DNA of 22,888 nt from JAUVDZ01 sp964346325 (GCA_964346325.1 CAYFUK010000014.1:1-22888); one strand, 5' to 3'. Shown: positions 16,191 through 22,774, counted from the stretch's first letter. The notes: generated by a model not told the origin, from the letters alone. Translations and numbers: made by a program.

Positions 16191-18117
16191 CTACTTCGTA
16201 CAGCTTTTGTGAATCCAACAGATAAAGTCTGTTGGAATCTTTATCAAAATAGATATCTCTTACATCTCCCGGACTGTCATATACAAACTGAGAATTATAA
16301 ACCGCGCCATCTCCCTGCAGATCTTTATCAAGCATAATCACACGATTCTTTGAAGATTCCAAAATAAAAATTTTGTTTAAATCCAGTTCAGTATAAATTT
16401 TTGTCGGTGATTCAACAGGGTCAAGCGGAGCTTTTTTAATATCTATATCCGTAGGCACTCCCCTGTCGAATCTGATTAAACTTCCATCATCGGTTATAAC
16501 GTATATAAATCCGTCAATAGCCAAATCAACAAAATTCGCACCAAATTCGCCTTCGGTTATGTAACTTTCCGCCGCTGAATACCCCTCTCTTCTTTTGTTG
16601 TATCTCCAAATCTGCTTTTCCGTATTATCAAGCAGATACATTCTTCCGTTGTATGAAGAAACAGCAACCGCTTTACGAAATTGGCCGTCCTCGGTATCCA
16701 TAAACTGAAACTGACCGTTTGAATAAGTTAGAACTTTTCCTGATTTAGTTATGAAAATAAGCATATCATTATCATCATCACCTGCTCCGTCTATTACAAC
16801 TTCATTATCGTCAATTGTTAACGGATCTTCTATTTTATCAAGAAGTATTTCATAAAGAGCATTATATTCAAAAACGAAAATACTGCTTTCGTACGGAATT
16901 AAACCGAGTGCGCTTATGTTTTCACGTTTGGTGGTGAGGTCGGCCAATACTTTTGGTTCGGTTAAATAAGTAATATTATCCAGTTCGGTTTTTTCTTCCT
17001 GAATCAAACCTAAAAGTTCGCTTGCCTTACTGCGGTGATAACCCGAATTTAAAACTTCAACAGCTTTAGCTTCGGCATCCGCCAGTATCTGCGAAGCGGC
17101 ATCTTTATTGCTTACACCTCTTAACGAAGCTGTATTTATCTGCTCCTGAACCTGAACAAGAACTTCATCCAGGCGCTCTATTTCACGCTGATTTGCAGTA
17201 TTGTTTTTTACGAACCAAACTACACCGGTTAAAAGAATTATAACAATAATAAGCATTGCCAGAATTTTATCTTTGGTCATCTGCCGGCTGGTCATTCCTT
17301 TTAAAGCGGCATTCAAATAATGAACAACTTTATCTCCTATTCCCTTAACCTTACCGCTCATTCTGTTTGGTTTTGATTTTCTTCTTTTGGCCAATGCCGG
17401 TTTTTCATCTTCAAGGTATTCCCTTACTCCTTTACGTTCGGATTCCGTTAACTCACTCAATCCTTCATGAAAAACCATGCCGATCATTCCGATTTTACTT
17501 AAAATTTCAGGGGTAAGCGCATCTTTTAAATCATTTAAAGAATCAACAAGCTCCTGAGGTTTTAATGTATTAATAAAATCGGATTTTGAAATATATCTTA
17601 ATAATCTTGTTGTTGCAAAAATTACGAAATCTCCCGGCTCAAGATTACCGCTCGCAATATTGCTGAATGTTTCATCGGAATTTGAGTTCGAATCGGAAAG
17701 TCCCTCGGTTATAACCGAACAATATCTTTTTCGTATTAAATATGCTTCGGCATCTCCCGTTTGAGATAAATGAAGTTCATCACCAACAATCACTCCGATA
17801 ACAACATGGAGGTTTCCGATAAATTTTGACACGGTTTCCTCCTTAAAACCGTTTATCTGAGAATTGACTTCTTTAAGAGAATCCTCAAATCTTTCGTACG
17901 GATTTTTTTCCAAATCCGAGAAAAATATCTTACGTGCCGAATCAAAAATTGTTTCAGCAATTACTTCTGCATCAGCAGGATTATTTTGAATTTCCACAGT
18001 AACAAAAAGCTGGCCCGCTGCTTCTTCACCCTCACCTAAATCGTAAGCATAGTTCTCCAGGAAGCTTCCTTCTTCCTTACCAACAAACAGAAATTCAAAT
18101 TGATTTCTAAGTTTCAT
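16183..18117 (-). CDS. PP2C-like pseudophosphatase, membrane helix and propeller-like domain protein
   Basis: A 644-residue protein with three parts. Residues 1-220 resemble a PPM (PP2C) phosphatase: the tail reads VIGVIVGDELHLSQTGDAEAYLIRKRYCSVITEGLS, like the GDSRAYL stretch of the family, then GNLEPGDFVIFATTRLLRYIS. The metal-binding DGxGG-type motif near the N-terminus is absent, so it is probably a pseudoenzyme or sensor. Residues 284-304 are a single membrane helix, preceded by a basic region (residues 244-270) that suggests the phosphatase-like part stays in the cytosol. Residues 305-380 look coiled-coil, and about 385-644 repeat short strands of the type 'IFVF...LYEILLD', 'MLIFITKSGKVLTYSNG', 'MYLLDNTEKQIWRYN', 'FIYVITDDGSLIRFD' and 'LYLLDSQKLYEV', as in NHL or other beta-propellers. 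A strong leaderless promoter precedes it. The function is unknown. Confidence 0.8.
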   Translation of the reverse strand: MKLRNQFEFLFVGKEEGSFLENYAYDLGEGEEAAGQLFVTVEIQNNPADAEVIAETIFDSARKIFFSDLEKNPYERFEDSLKEVNSQINGFKEETVSKFIGNLHVVIGVIVGDELHLSQTGDAEAYLIRKRYCSVITEGLSDSNSNSDETFSNIASGNLEPGDFVIFATTRLLRYISKSDFINTLKPQELVDSLNDLKDALTPEILSKIGMIGMVFHEGLSELTESERKGVREYLEDEKPALAKRRKSKPNRMSGKVKGIGDKVVHYLNAALKGMTSRQMTKDKILAMLIIVIILLTGVVWFVKNNTANQREIERLDEVLVQVQEQINTASLRGVSNKDAASQILADAEAKAVEVLNSGYHRSKASELLGLIQEEKTELDNITYLTEPKVLADLTTKRENISALGLIPYESSIFVFEYNALYEILLDKIEDPLTIDDNEVVIDGAGDDDNDMLIFITKSGKVLTYSNGQFQFMDTEDGQFRKAVAVSSYNGRMYLLDNTEKQIWRYNKRREGYSAAESYITEGEFGANFVDLAIDGFIYVITDDGSLIRFDRGVPTDIDIKKAPLDPVESPTKIYTELDLNKIFILESSKNRVIMLDKDLQGDGAVYNSQFVYDSPGDVRDIYFDKDSNRLYLLDSQKLYEVAI

Positions 18118-18127
18118 TTTTAAAAAG

Positions 18128-18157
18128 ATTAGACGTCTGTTTACATGTTCCTGTCAA
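18128..18157 (-). promoter_or_regulatory. Sigma70-type promoter, leaderless, for the pseudophosphatase gene
   Basis: On the minus strand a perfect -35 TTGACA (18157-18152) is followed after 18 bases by TCTAAT (18133-18128), one base from consensus. Only 10 bases separate the -10 from the ATG at 18117, so the transcript should start within a few bases of the start codon. The 8-bp palindrome AGACGTCT (18131-18138) overlaps the -10. Confidence 0.65.
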
Positions 18158-18196
18158 ATTTACCGTAAAATTTGTTTAAGTTCAAGGAAAATAAAA

Positions 18197-18210
18197 CGAA
18201 TGATCATTCG
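18197..18210. promoter_or_regulatory. 14-bp perfect palindrome, candidate operator
   Basis: CGAATGATCATTCG is its own reverse complement. It lies 80 bases upstream of the pseudophosphatase ATG and about 40 bases upstream of its -35, a plausible place for a dimeric regulator. It also covers the stop codon of the possible small frame at 18204-18323. No known regulator site is recognised. Confidence 0.35.
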
Positions 18211-18323
18211 CGGGCTGTTATTTGAAGATTATCAATATTATTTTTTGCCTTATTCATTCTTTTTGCACCATAACATAAACTAACCGCAACAGAGCCGGCA
18301 GTTAAAACCATTATAAAAATCAA
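18204..18323 (-). CDS. Possible 39-residue single-pass membrane peptide
   Basis: The minus strand encodes 39 residues from TTG 18323, or 35 from ATG 18311, ending in TGA. The first 19 or so residues are hydrophobic (IFIMVLTAGSVAVSLCYGA) and are followed by a basic, polar tail (KRMNKAKNNIDNLQ), the layout of a small membrane protein with its C-terminus in the cytosol. The TTG start gives a full-length membrane helix; the ATG start gives a short one. There is no clear Shine-Dalgarno, and the spacer is otherwise regulatory. A TATAAT overlaps the ATG, which could be either coincidence or a promoter. The short length means it may be chance. Confidence 0.35.
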   Translation of the reverse strand: MIFIMVLTAGSVAVSLCYGAKRMNKAKNNIDNLQITARE

Positions 18324-18369
18324 GAGCTGCGCCCGCGCAAAAACGCAGGCTACTCTGTAATGTTTATCC

Positions 18370-18399
18370 TTGACTTACATATACTTTTTAAAGTATCAT
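18370..18399 (+). promoter_or_regulatory. Promoter of the rpmH-rnpA-yidC cluster with internal inverted repeat
   Basis: TTGACT (18370-18375) and TATCAT (18394-18399) are 18 bases apart and each match the consensus at five of six positions. The start would be near 18406, about 22 bases before rpmH. Between and into the boxes lies a perfect inverted repeat, ATACTTT-TT-AAAGTAT (18381-18396), where a bound dimer would block polymerase. Confidence 0.65.
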
Positions 18400-18427
18400 C
18401 ACTGCGCTATTAAACGATTAAGTAAAA

Positions 18428-18571
18428 ATGCTAGGTAAACTCAAGAAGAAAAAACGGCTTAGAAAACATGGATTTCTTAAAAGAACAAGCACTAAAAAGA
18501 ACCGAAAAGTGCTTAATGCAAGAAGAAGAAAAGGCAGAAAACAACTTACAGTTGAAAAAAAACTGAAGTAA
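18428..18571 (+). CDS. rpmH: Ribosomal protein bL34
   Basis: A 47-residue, extremely basic protein of the large ribosomal subunit. The signature is KKKKRLRKHGFLKRTSTKKNRKVLNARRRKGRKQL in outline, with the family's HGF, R-T-x-x-x-x-x-K-V-L and RRRKGRK segments all visible. The usual N-terminal 'KRTYQP' that contacts rRNA is missing: this protein begins MLGKLKKKKR. An in-frame TAA lies 9 bases upstream (18419-18421), so no longer form is possible. rnpA follows after 8 bases, the universal bacterial order. It is first in a transcript with rnpA, yidC and jag. Confidence 0.95.
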   Translation: MLGKLKKKKRLRKHGFLKRTSTKKNRKVLNARRRKGRKQLTVEKKLK

Positions 18572-18579
18572 TTTGATTT

Positions 18580-18933
18580 ATGATTGCTCGTAAACATCGC
18601 CTGCCCCGGTGGAAGGTTAAAAAACTTTTAAACCGACCTGAAAGTAATAAAATCGGTTATTTTATTGTTAAAAAACAACCGAATAATTTTAAATATCACA
18701 GGTGGGCACTTACAATAAGTAAAAAATTCGCAAAAAGAGCGGTTGATAGAGTAAGAAAAAGACGGCAAATATATGAAGCGATCAGAAATATTCAAAAAAA
18801 TTCAACTGAAAAAGAAGCAAAAACATACTACGACATTGCATTGATTCCACTGAAACAAATTCTCTCTTGCAATTATGATAAAATACATCAGAATATTAGC
18901 GATATCTTCTCGTACTTAAATAACTCAGAATAA
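18580..18933 (+). CDS. rnpA: Ribonuclease P protein component
   Basis: RnpA is the protein subunit of RNase P and helps the catalytic RNA trim the 5' leader of tRNA precursors. The 117 residues show the RNR-type signature in the altered form KKFAKRAVDRVRKRRQIYEAIR (about residues 48-70), where many bacteria have 'NAVVRNRIKRRLRE'. The start MIARKHRLP resembles 'LPKEHRL' N-termini. Very basic, as expected. It sits between rpmH (8-base gap) and yidC, whose ATG shares one base with this gene's stop (TAATG), implying coupled translation. Divergence is high, but position and motif agree. Confidence 0.93.
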   Translation: MIARKHRLPRWKVKKLLNRPESNKIGYFIVKKQPNNFKYHRWALTISKKFAKRAVDRVRKRRQIYEAIRNIQKNSTEKEAKTYYDIALIPLKQILSCNYDKIHQNISDIFSYLNNSE

Positions 18934-20189
18934 TGAAACGACAATTTATACTATTTGGAATATTTTTTATTGCACTTCTTTTAATTTTCAGAGGTTGCAG
19001 CGGTAATACCGACCTTGATGTAAGCCTGGCAAATAATGATCTGGGCATTGCGGTTTTAAGCAATGAATATAAAATGGATGATCTTGTAACCGTTAAATTA
19101 CGCAATAACACAGGTGAACCAATTAGAATAAAAAACGATTGTCCGAGGGAGCCTCTTGATGTATTCAGATATCAAAACGGAGAATGGATTCAGCTTAAAG
19201 TTGAGCAGGATATCGAATGCGGAAAAACCGATCCATATATAATTCAGCCTGACGAAGAAATTCAGGTTGATTACACTTCATATAATCATTCTTTATTCGG
19301 AAACATAGGAAGATACAAAATAGGAGTTACTGCGGAAGTTGAAGGTGAAATGCAGTCTTTTGAGTCAAATGAATTTACCGTTACCAAAAAAGGTGCATGG
19401 GGATATTTTTGGGGAACCTTCTTTTATCAGCCTATTTATAATTCACTTATATATATAACTTCTTTTATGCCGGGTCATAATCTCGGACTGGCGATAATAG
19501 CTTTAACCCTTCTTTTGAGGTTAATACTATTTATTCCTTCACAAAGAGGTCTTGAGTCTCAAAGAAAACTGCAGGAATTGCAGCCGAGAATCAAAAAACT
19601 GCAGGAAAAATATAAAGATAATCAGCAAAAAATTGCTCAGGAAACATTTGCTTTATACAAAGAATATAAAGTTAATCCGTTTGGAAGTTGTCTACCTTTA
19701 TTAATTCAGCTTCCGATATTAATTGCTTTATTCTGGGTTATTCAGACAGGATTAAATCCCGACAATGTTCATTTATTATACGAACCATTAAAAGGATTTG
19801 ATTTATCGCAGATCAACAATCACTTTTTGGGGCTTAATCTGCAGCAGCGTGAGATATTCATTCTTCCTTTGATTGTAGCTGCATTGCAGTTCGGACAAAT
19901 GAAACTTGCATTATCAAAAAAGAAGAAACCCGAAGAAAAAGAGAAATCAAAGAAGGTTGATAAAAAAGGACCTCAGGCAGGTAAAGAAATGCAAATGGCT
20001 TCCGAGATGATGGTCTATGTATTACCTGTTATGATTGCTTTATTTACTGCATCCGTGCCTTCGGGTGTTGGTATATACTGGGGAACCTCTACCTTATTCG
20101 GAATAGGCCAACAGCTGTATGTTAATAAAAAAGTTAAAAGCAATAAAAGTAAAAAAGAGGCCGAAGTAAGAGTTATAGAAAAAAAATAA
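18933..20189 (+). CDS. yidC: Membrane protein insertase YidC/Oxa1
   Basis: YidC inserts and folds membrane proteins, alone or with SecYEG. The 418 residues start with a signal/membrane segment (IFFIALLLIFRGC) ending in Cys22. The lipobox-like LIFRGC is not canonical, so lipid attachment is uncertain. Residues about 27-152 form an extracellular domain of alternating strands, apparently Ig-like, with Cys70 and Cys96 able to form a disulfide. This is smaller than the P1 domain of Gram-negative YidC, and Gram-positive YidC lacks it. The conserved insertase core begins at about 160 (YQPIYNSLIYI), with the groove arginine Arg196 in LTLLLRLILF, the cytoplasmic helical hairpin (LQELQPRIKKLQEKY) and PFGSCLPLLIQLPILIALFWV. 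A charged Lys/Glu loop precedes the last helices (PVMIALFTASVPSGVGIYW). The tail is basic. Confidence 0.96.
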   Translation: MKRQFILFGIFFIALLLIFRGCSGNTDLDVSLANNDLGIAVLSNEYKMDDLVTVKLRNNTGEPIRIKNDCPREPLDVFRYQNGEWIQLKVEQDIECGKTDPYIIQPDEEIQVDYTSYNHSLFGNIGRYKIGVTAEVEGEMQSFESNEFTVTKKGAWGYFWGTFFYQPIYNSLIYITSFMPGHNLGLAIIALTLLLRLILFIPSQRGLESQRKLQELQPRIKKLQEKYKDNQQKIAQETFALYKEYKVNPFGSCLPLLIQLPILIALFWVIQTGLNPDNVHLLYEPLKGFDLSQINNHFLGLNLQQREIFILPLIVAALQFGQMKLALSKKKKPEEKEKSKKVDKKGPQAGKEMQMASEMMVYVLPVMIALFTASVPSGVGIYWGTSTLFGIGQQLYVNKKVKSNKSKKEAEVRVIEKK

Positions 20190-20229
20190 GTTTTAAGCTA
20201 TACTGCAATTTGATAATTAATAAATAAAT

Positions 20230-20700
20230 ATGGATATCGAATCTGTTCTTAAAGAAACTTTGGAAGGTCTGTTAATTAAACTTGAAGCCCCGTTCGACAG
20301 CATTAATATTGAAAAAGAAAATCAAAATAATTCAGATCTTTACAGAATAAATATTGAAAGTGAGGACCCGAGCATGTTAATCGGCTTTCATGGCGAAACA
20401 ATCCATGCTTTGCAGCATTTGTTAAAAGTACTCGCATGGGAAAAAACAAAAGCGGAATATAATATTCTTGTTGATGTTGATAATTACAGGCAAAAGCAGG
20501 AAGATAACGTTATTAATCTGGCAAAACGCAAAGTTGAAATGGCGAGGAAAACAAGAAAAACACAGGTTTTACCGCCAATGTCACCATATTTCAGAAGAGT
20601 TGTGCATTTATTTTTAAATGATGATGATTTTAAAGATATAAATACCGAAAGCATTGGTGAATCCGATCACAGACAGGTGACTTTAGTCTATAAAGGTTAA
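20230..20700 (+). CDS. jag: KH-R3H RNA-binding protein Jag/KhpB
   Basis: This is the SpoIIIJ-associated (Jag/KhpB) RNA-binding protein found after yidC in many bacteria, linked to post-transcriptional control and cell-envelope growth. The KH domain occupies about residues 35-85, with the loop LIGFHGETIHALQHLL standing in for the GxxG motif. A basic helix (INLAKRKVEMARKTRKTQ) leads to the R3H domain at about 115-156, with Arg122 and His126 in FRRVVHLFL and the family's SIGESDHRQV end. At 156 residues it lacks the separate Jag_N domain of firmicute proteins. It follows yidC after 40 bases and ends 4 bases before the next gene. Confidence 0.93.
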   Translation: MDIESVLKETLEGLLIKLEAPFDSINIEKENQNNSDLYRINIESEDPSMLIGFHGETIHALQHLLKVLAWEKTKAEYNILVDVDNYRQKQEDNVINLAKRKVEMARKTRKTQVLPPMSPYFRRVVHLFLNDDDFKDINTESIGESDHRQVTLVYKG

Positions 20701-20704
20701 TTTA

Positions 20705-21682
20705 ATGAAATCCAAGTACTTATCATTTTTTGTTGGCCTGACCTTATTGTTTGTTCCCGTTGCGGATGCACTCGCACAAGAACCTGAAGCGGAACCTGCT
20801 GAAACCGCTGTTTTTTCGGATGTTGATTTAGGGCATCCGGAATATGTCGCCCTAAAATATCTTAAAGAAAAAGGGATTATTAAAGGTTATAATGACGGCG
20901 GTTTTAAGCCTTCAAATTTTATTAATCGAGTTGAAGCTTTAAAAATTATTCTTGAAGCAAATAAACTTATTAATCAGGAATATATTAAAGCAAACAGTTT
21001 GGGAGGAGAGGAATATAAAAATAATCTCGATCTGGTTTCTTTTTCTGATATTTTTAAAGCGCAGTGGTACTTTCCTTATCTTAAAAAAGCGGTTGAAACG
21101 GGAGTTGTCCGGGGCTATGAAGACGGAACTTTTAAACCCACTCAAATAGTTAACAGAGCTGAAAGTTTTAAGATGGTTATGGAAAGCGATAATATTAATT
21201 TAGGAGATGTTTTGGAAGCGCCTTTTGCGGATGTTTCAATAAATGACTGGTTTGCCCGGTATTTTAATGAAGCAAAATTGCGCCAAATCGTTTACTACAC
21301 AATGAATAATACCGTGAATCCGGGGCACGAACTAACACGTTCAAGATTTGCGGAACTTGTTTACAGATATTTAAAAAGCAAAGAAGGTTCAATGTTTGGA
21401 AAAGGTTCTTATTACGCTGATTTTTTTGAAGGAAGAGGCACATCTTCAGGTGAACCTTACCGGGCTTCCGAATTGACCGCAGCCCACCTTACACTGCCTT
21501 TTGGAACAATGGTAAAAGTAACGAATCTCGAAAACGGCAATTCTGTTGATGTCAGGATTAATGATCGCGGTCCTTATATAACGGGAAGAGTGATTGACTT
21601 ATCAAGAGCGGCATTTGAAACTATTGCACATCCCGGCCAGGGTGTTATTTATGTAGAATATGAAATAATTGAAGAAGCATAA
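20705..21682 (+). CDS. S-layer-homology protein with RlpA-like double-psi beta-barrel
   Basis: A 325-residue secreted protein. It opens with a signal peptide (MKSKYLSFFVGLTLLFVPVA) likely cut after ADALA near residue 24. Three SLH modules follow: about 36-85 (VFSDVDLGHPEY, GYNDGGFKPSNFINRVEA), about 112-165 (FSDIFKAQWYFPYL, GYEDGTFKPTQIVNRAES) and about 172-225 (FADVSINDWFARYF, LTRSRFAEL). SLH modules bind wall or S-layer glycans. The C-terminal ~90 residues form an RlpA-type barrel: GKGSYYADFFEGRGTSSGEPY, LTAAHLTLPFGTMVKVTNL and RINDRGPYITGRVIDLS. The Glu in GEPY and Asp in NDRGP match the conserved acidic residues of lytic transglycosylase RlpA proteins, so cleavage of septal glycan strands is likely. 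Its neighbour at 21686 looks divisional, supporting a role at the septum. Confidence 0.9.
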   Translation: MKSKYLSFFVGLTLLFVPVADALAQEPEAEPAETAVFSDVDLGHPEYVALKYLKEKGIIKGYNDGGFKPSNFINRVEALKIILEANKLINQEYIKANSLGGEEYKNNLDLVSFSDIFKAQWYFPYLKKAVETGVVRGYEDGTFKPTQIVNRAESFKMVMESDNINLGDVLEAPFADVSINDWFARYFNEAKLRQIVYYTMNNTVNPGHELTRSRFAELVYRYLKSKEGSMFGKGSYYADFFEGRGTSSGEPYRASELTAAHLTLPFGTMVKVTNLENGNSVDVRINDRGPYITGRVIDLSRAAFETIAHPGQGVIYVEYEIIEEA

Positions 21683-21685
21683 TTT

Positions 21686-22018
21686 ATGGTGGATGATATT
21701 ATAAGAAAAAAATACGGATCCAAAACCATAAAACGGCGTGCCCCCCTGTCGCAGGAAGTACGTAAAGCTATTATTACGCTTTTATTCGGACTTGTTTTGA
21801 TTACCGTGGCGTTAAGTATAGTTTTTCTGCTTAATACTTCAAATTCGGCACAAAAAGGTTATATTCACTCACAACTGATCCTGCAGAACGAAGAGCTTGA
21901 GAATTTAAATAAAGAACTCAGGATGAAAGTACTTGAAGCCAAATCAATATTAAATCTGGAACAAAGCGAAAAAGTTGATGAAATGACAGAACCGGAAGAA
22001 CAAACACTTATTGAATAA
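21686..22018 (+). CDS. FtsL/FtsB-like single-pass coiled-coil membrane protein
   Basis: The 110-residue protein has a basic cytosolic N-terminus (residues 1-28), one membrane helix at about 29-50 (AIITLLFGLVLITVALSIVFLL) and an extracytoplasmic stretch that looks coiled-coil (QLILQNEELENLNKELRMKVLEAKSIL, 63-90). The tail is acidic. This topology is that of the divisome proteins FtsL and FtsB/DivIC, which bridge FtsQ and the septal wall synthase. Sequence alone does not decide which, and other small coiled-coil proteins share the layout. It starts 3 bases after the SLH-RlpA gene, so the two are cotranscribed, which suits a septal role. It is followed at once by the tRNA promoter. Confidence 0.7.
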   Translation: MVDDIIRKKYGSKTIKRRAPLSQEVRKAIITLLFGLVLITVALSIVFLLNTSNSAQKGYIHSQLILQNEELENLNKELRMKVLEAKSILNLEQSEKVDEMTEPEEQTLIE

Positions 22019-22025
22019 AATTACT

Positions 22026-22053
22026 TTGACTTTCAGTCGGGTTTATATATACT
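22026..22053 (+). promoter_or_regulatory. Promoter of tRNA-Glu
   Basis: TTGACT (22026-22031) and TATACT (22048-22053) are 16 bases apart, each five of six to consensus. The start near 22060 leaves a leader of about 28 bases to be removed by RNase P. Confidence 0.6.
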
Positions 22054-22087
22054 TTTCTTTGCGAATCGGAATTAAGCGGCAAATCAA

Positions 22088-22162
22088 GGTCCCATCGTCT
22101 AGTGGTCAGGACACCAGGTTTTCATCCTGGAAACAGGGGTTCGATTCCCCTTGGGACTACCA
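22088..22162 (+). tRNA. tRNA-Glu (anticodon UUC)
   Basis: A full cloverleaf can be drawn. Acceptor strands are GGTCCCA (22088-22094) and TGGGACT (22152-22158), closing with one G-U pair. The anticodon stem is CCAGG/CCTGG around a seven-base loop TTTTCAT with anticodon TTC. The T arm is AGGGG-TTCGATT-CCCCT. The discriminator is A and CCA (22160-22162) is encoded. A promoter lies upstream and a terminator downstream, so it is a single-gene transcript or is read through into the phosphatase gene. Confidence 0.97.
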
Positions 22163-22217
22163 ACGGCGCAGACCTGAAAGGCCGTAGCTGTATGGAGTGT
22201 CGACAGGCACGAAGTGT
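22163..22217 (+). other. GC-rich tail between tRNA-Glu and its terminator
   Basis: This 55-base stretch is richer in GC than the neighbourhood. It contains the stem ACGGC/GCCGT around 13 bases and the palindrome TGTCGACA. It has no frame. It may be the trailer of the tRNA precursor, with a structured role in 3' processing, or a relic of another element. Confidence 0.35.
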
Positions 22218-22246
22218 AGAGCTATAATAAAAATAAGCTCTTTTTT
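22218..22246 (+). terminator. Probable intrinsic terminator after tRNA-Glu
   Basis: AGAGCT (22218-22223) pairs with AGCTCT (22236-22241), followed by a run of six T (22241-22246). The 6-bp stem and 12-base AT loop are weak, so leakage into the phosphatase gene is likely. Confidence 0.55.
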
Positions 22247-22265
22247 AATATTTAACAATATATCT

Positions 22266-22712
22266 ATGAAAATTTATCTGGTTCAGCATGGCAAGCAAAA
22301 TCCGGAAAAAGTTGACCCTGAAGAAGGATTATCTGATAAAGGAAGAATGGACTGCGAAAATGTTGCAAAATTTGCAGCAAATTCAGGTGTCAAAGTAAAC
22401 AAAATGTATCATAGCGTTAAGCTGCGCGCCAAACAGACCGCTGAAATTTTCTCTGACTTTGTAAGCGGCAAGCCTGAAGAAAAACAAGGTCTTAAAGCTA
22501 TGGATGATGTAAAACCATGGCGGGAAAAACCGGAAGACGGGATGATGCTTGTTGGTCATTTGCCGTTTATGGAAAAATTTTCTGCACTTTTATTGTGCGG
22601 AGATGAAGAAAAAAAATGCGTAAACTTCCACCAGGGCGCAATCGTATGCCTTTTAAAAGATGAAGATGGCAAATGGAGTGTTGATTTTATGATTACTCCT
22701 GAAATGCTTTAA
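22266..22712 (+). CDS. SixA-like histidine phosphatase
   Basis: A 148-residue member of the histidine phosphatase (phosphoglycerate mutase-like) superfamily, closest in size and layout to phosphohistidine phosphatase SixA. The catalytic motif is VQHGK with His8, a Gln replacing the Arg of the classic RHG. The second active-site histidine is His98 in VGHLPF. KLRAKQTAEIF (residues 52-62) matches the 'RA.QTAEI' helix of the family. I start at ATG 22266 because the catalytic strand MKIYLVQHG begins there; an earlier GTG at 22197 would add 23 residues encoded inside the tRNA terminator. SixA proteins remove phosphate from histidines in signalling or PTS proteins. No such partner lies in this window, so the substrate is open and a small-molecule phosphatase is possible. 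Confidence 0.8.
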   Translation: MKIYLVQHGKQNPEKVDPEEGLSDKGRMDCENVAKFAANSGVKVNKMYHSVKLRAKQTAEIFSDFVSGKPEEKQGLKAMDDVKPWREKPEDGMMLVGHLPFMEKFSALLLCGDEEKKCVNFHQGAIVCLLKDEDGKWSVDFMITPEML

Positions 22713-22774
22713 AAAAAGCCGCAGATCAGGACCGAAAGAGAACCAGCCACACACGGAGGTTTTCCTGATCTGCG
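22711..22774 (-). terminator. Strong hairpin with T-run on the minus strand
   Basis: CGCAGATCAGGA (22720-22731) and TCCTGATCTGCG (22763-22774) form a perfect 12-bp stem around 31 bases. Inside, GAACC (22740-22744) can pair with GGTTT (22758-22762). On the minus strand the stem is followed by GC and seven T (22717-22711), the form of an intrinsic terminator for a transcript entering from the right. On the plus strand no T-run follows directly, but ATTTTTT occurs 16 bases on. It could also be the 3' end of a small RNA encoded on the minus strand. Confidence 0.5.

Larger units (their letters stand above)
18118..18427. other. Divergent intergenic region between pseudophosphatase gene and rpmH
   Basis: This 310-base spacer holds two diverging promoters, a 14-bp palindrome, a possible small membrane-protein frame on the minus strand, and a GC-rich patch (18325-18350) containing TGCGC-CC-GCGCA. 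In many bacteria dnaA and oriC lie next to rpmH. I see no dnaA gene and no convincing cluster of TTATCCACA boxes; only TTATCC at 18364-18369 is reminiscent. Confidence 0.6.

Noticed and set aside
18118..18427. Replication origin next to rpmH
   Set aside because: No dnaA gene and no cluster of DnaA boxes is present in the spacer. Position beside rpmH alone is not enough.
22197..22265. N-terminal extension of the SixA-like protein from GTG 22197
   Set aside because: The extension is encoded inside the tRNA trailer and terminator and precedes the normal catalytic first strand MKIYLVQHG.
22720..22774. Signal recognition particle RNA on the plus strand
   Set aside because: The string CAGGACCGAAAGAGAACCAGCC resembles the SRP apical loop, but an insertion and changed bases break the GGAA-capped stem. 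The 12-bp outer stem pairs the CAGG differently, and the T-run sits on the other strand.
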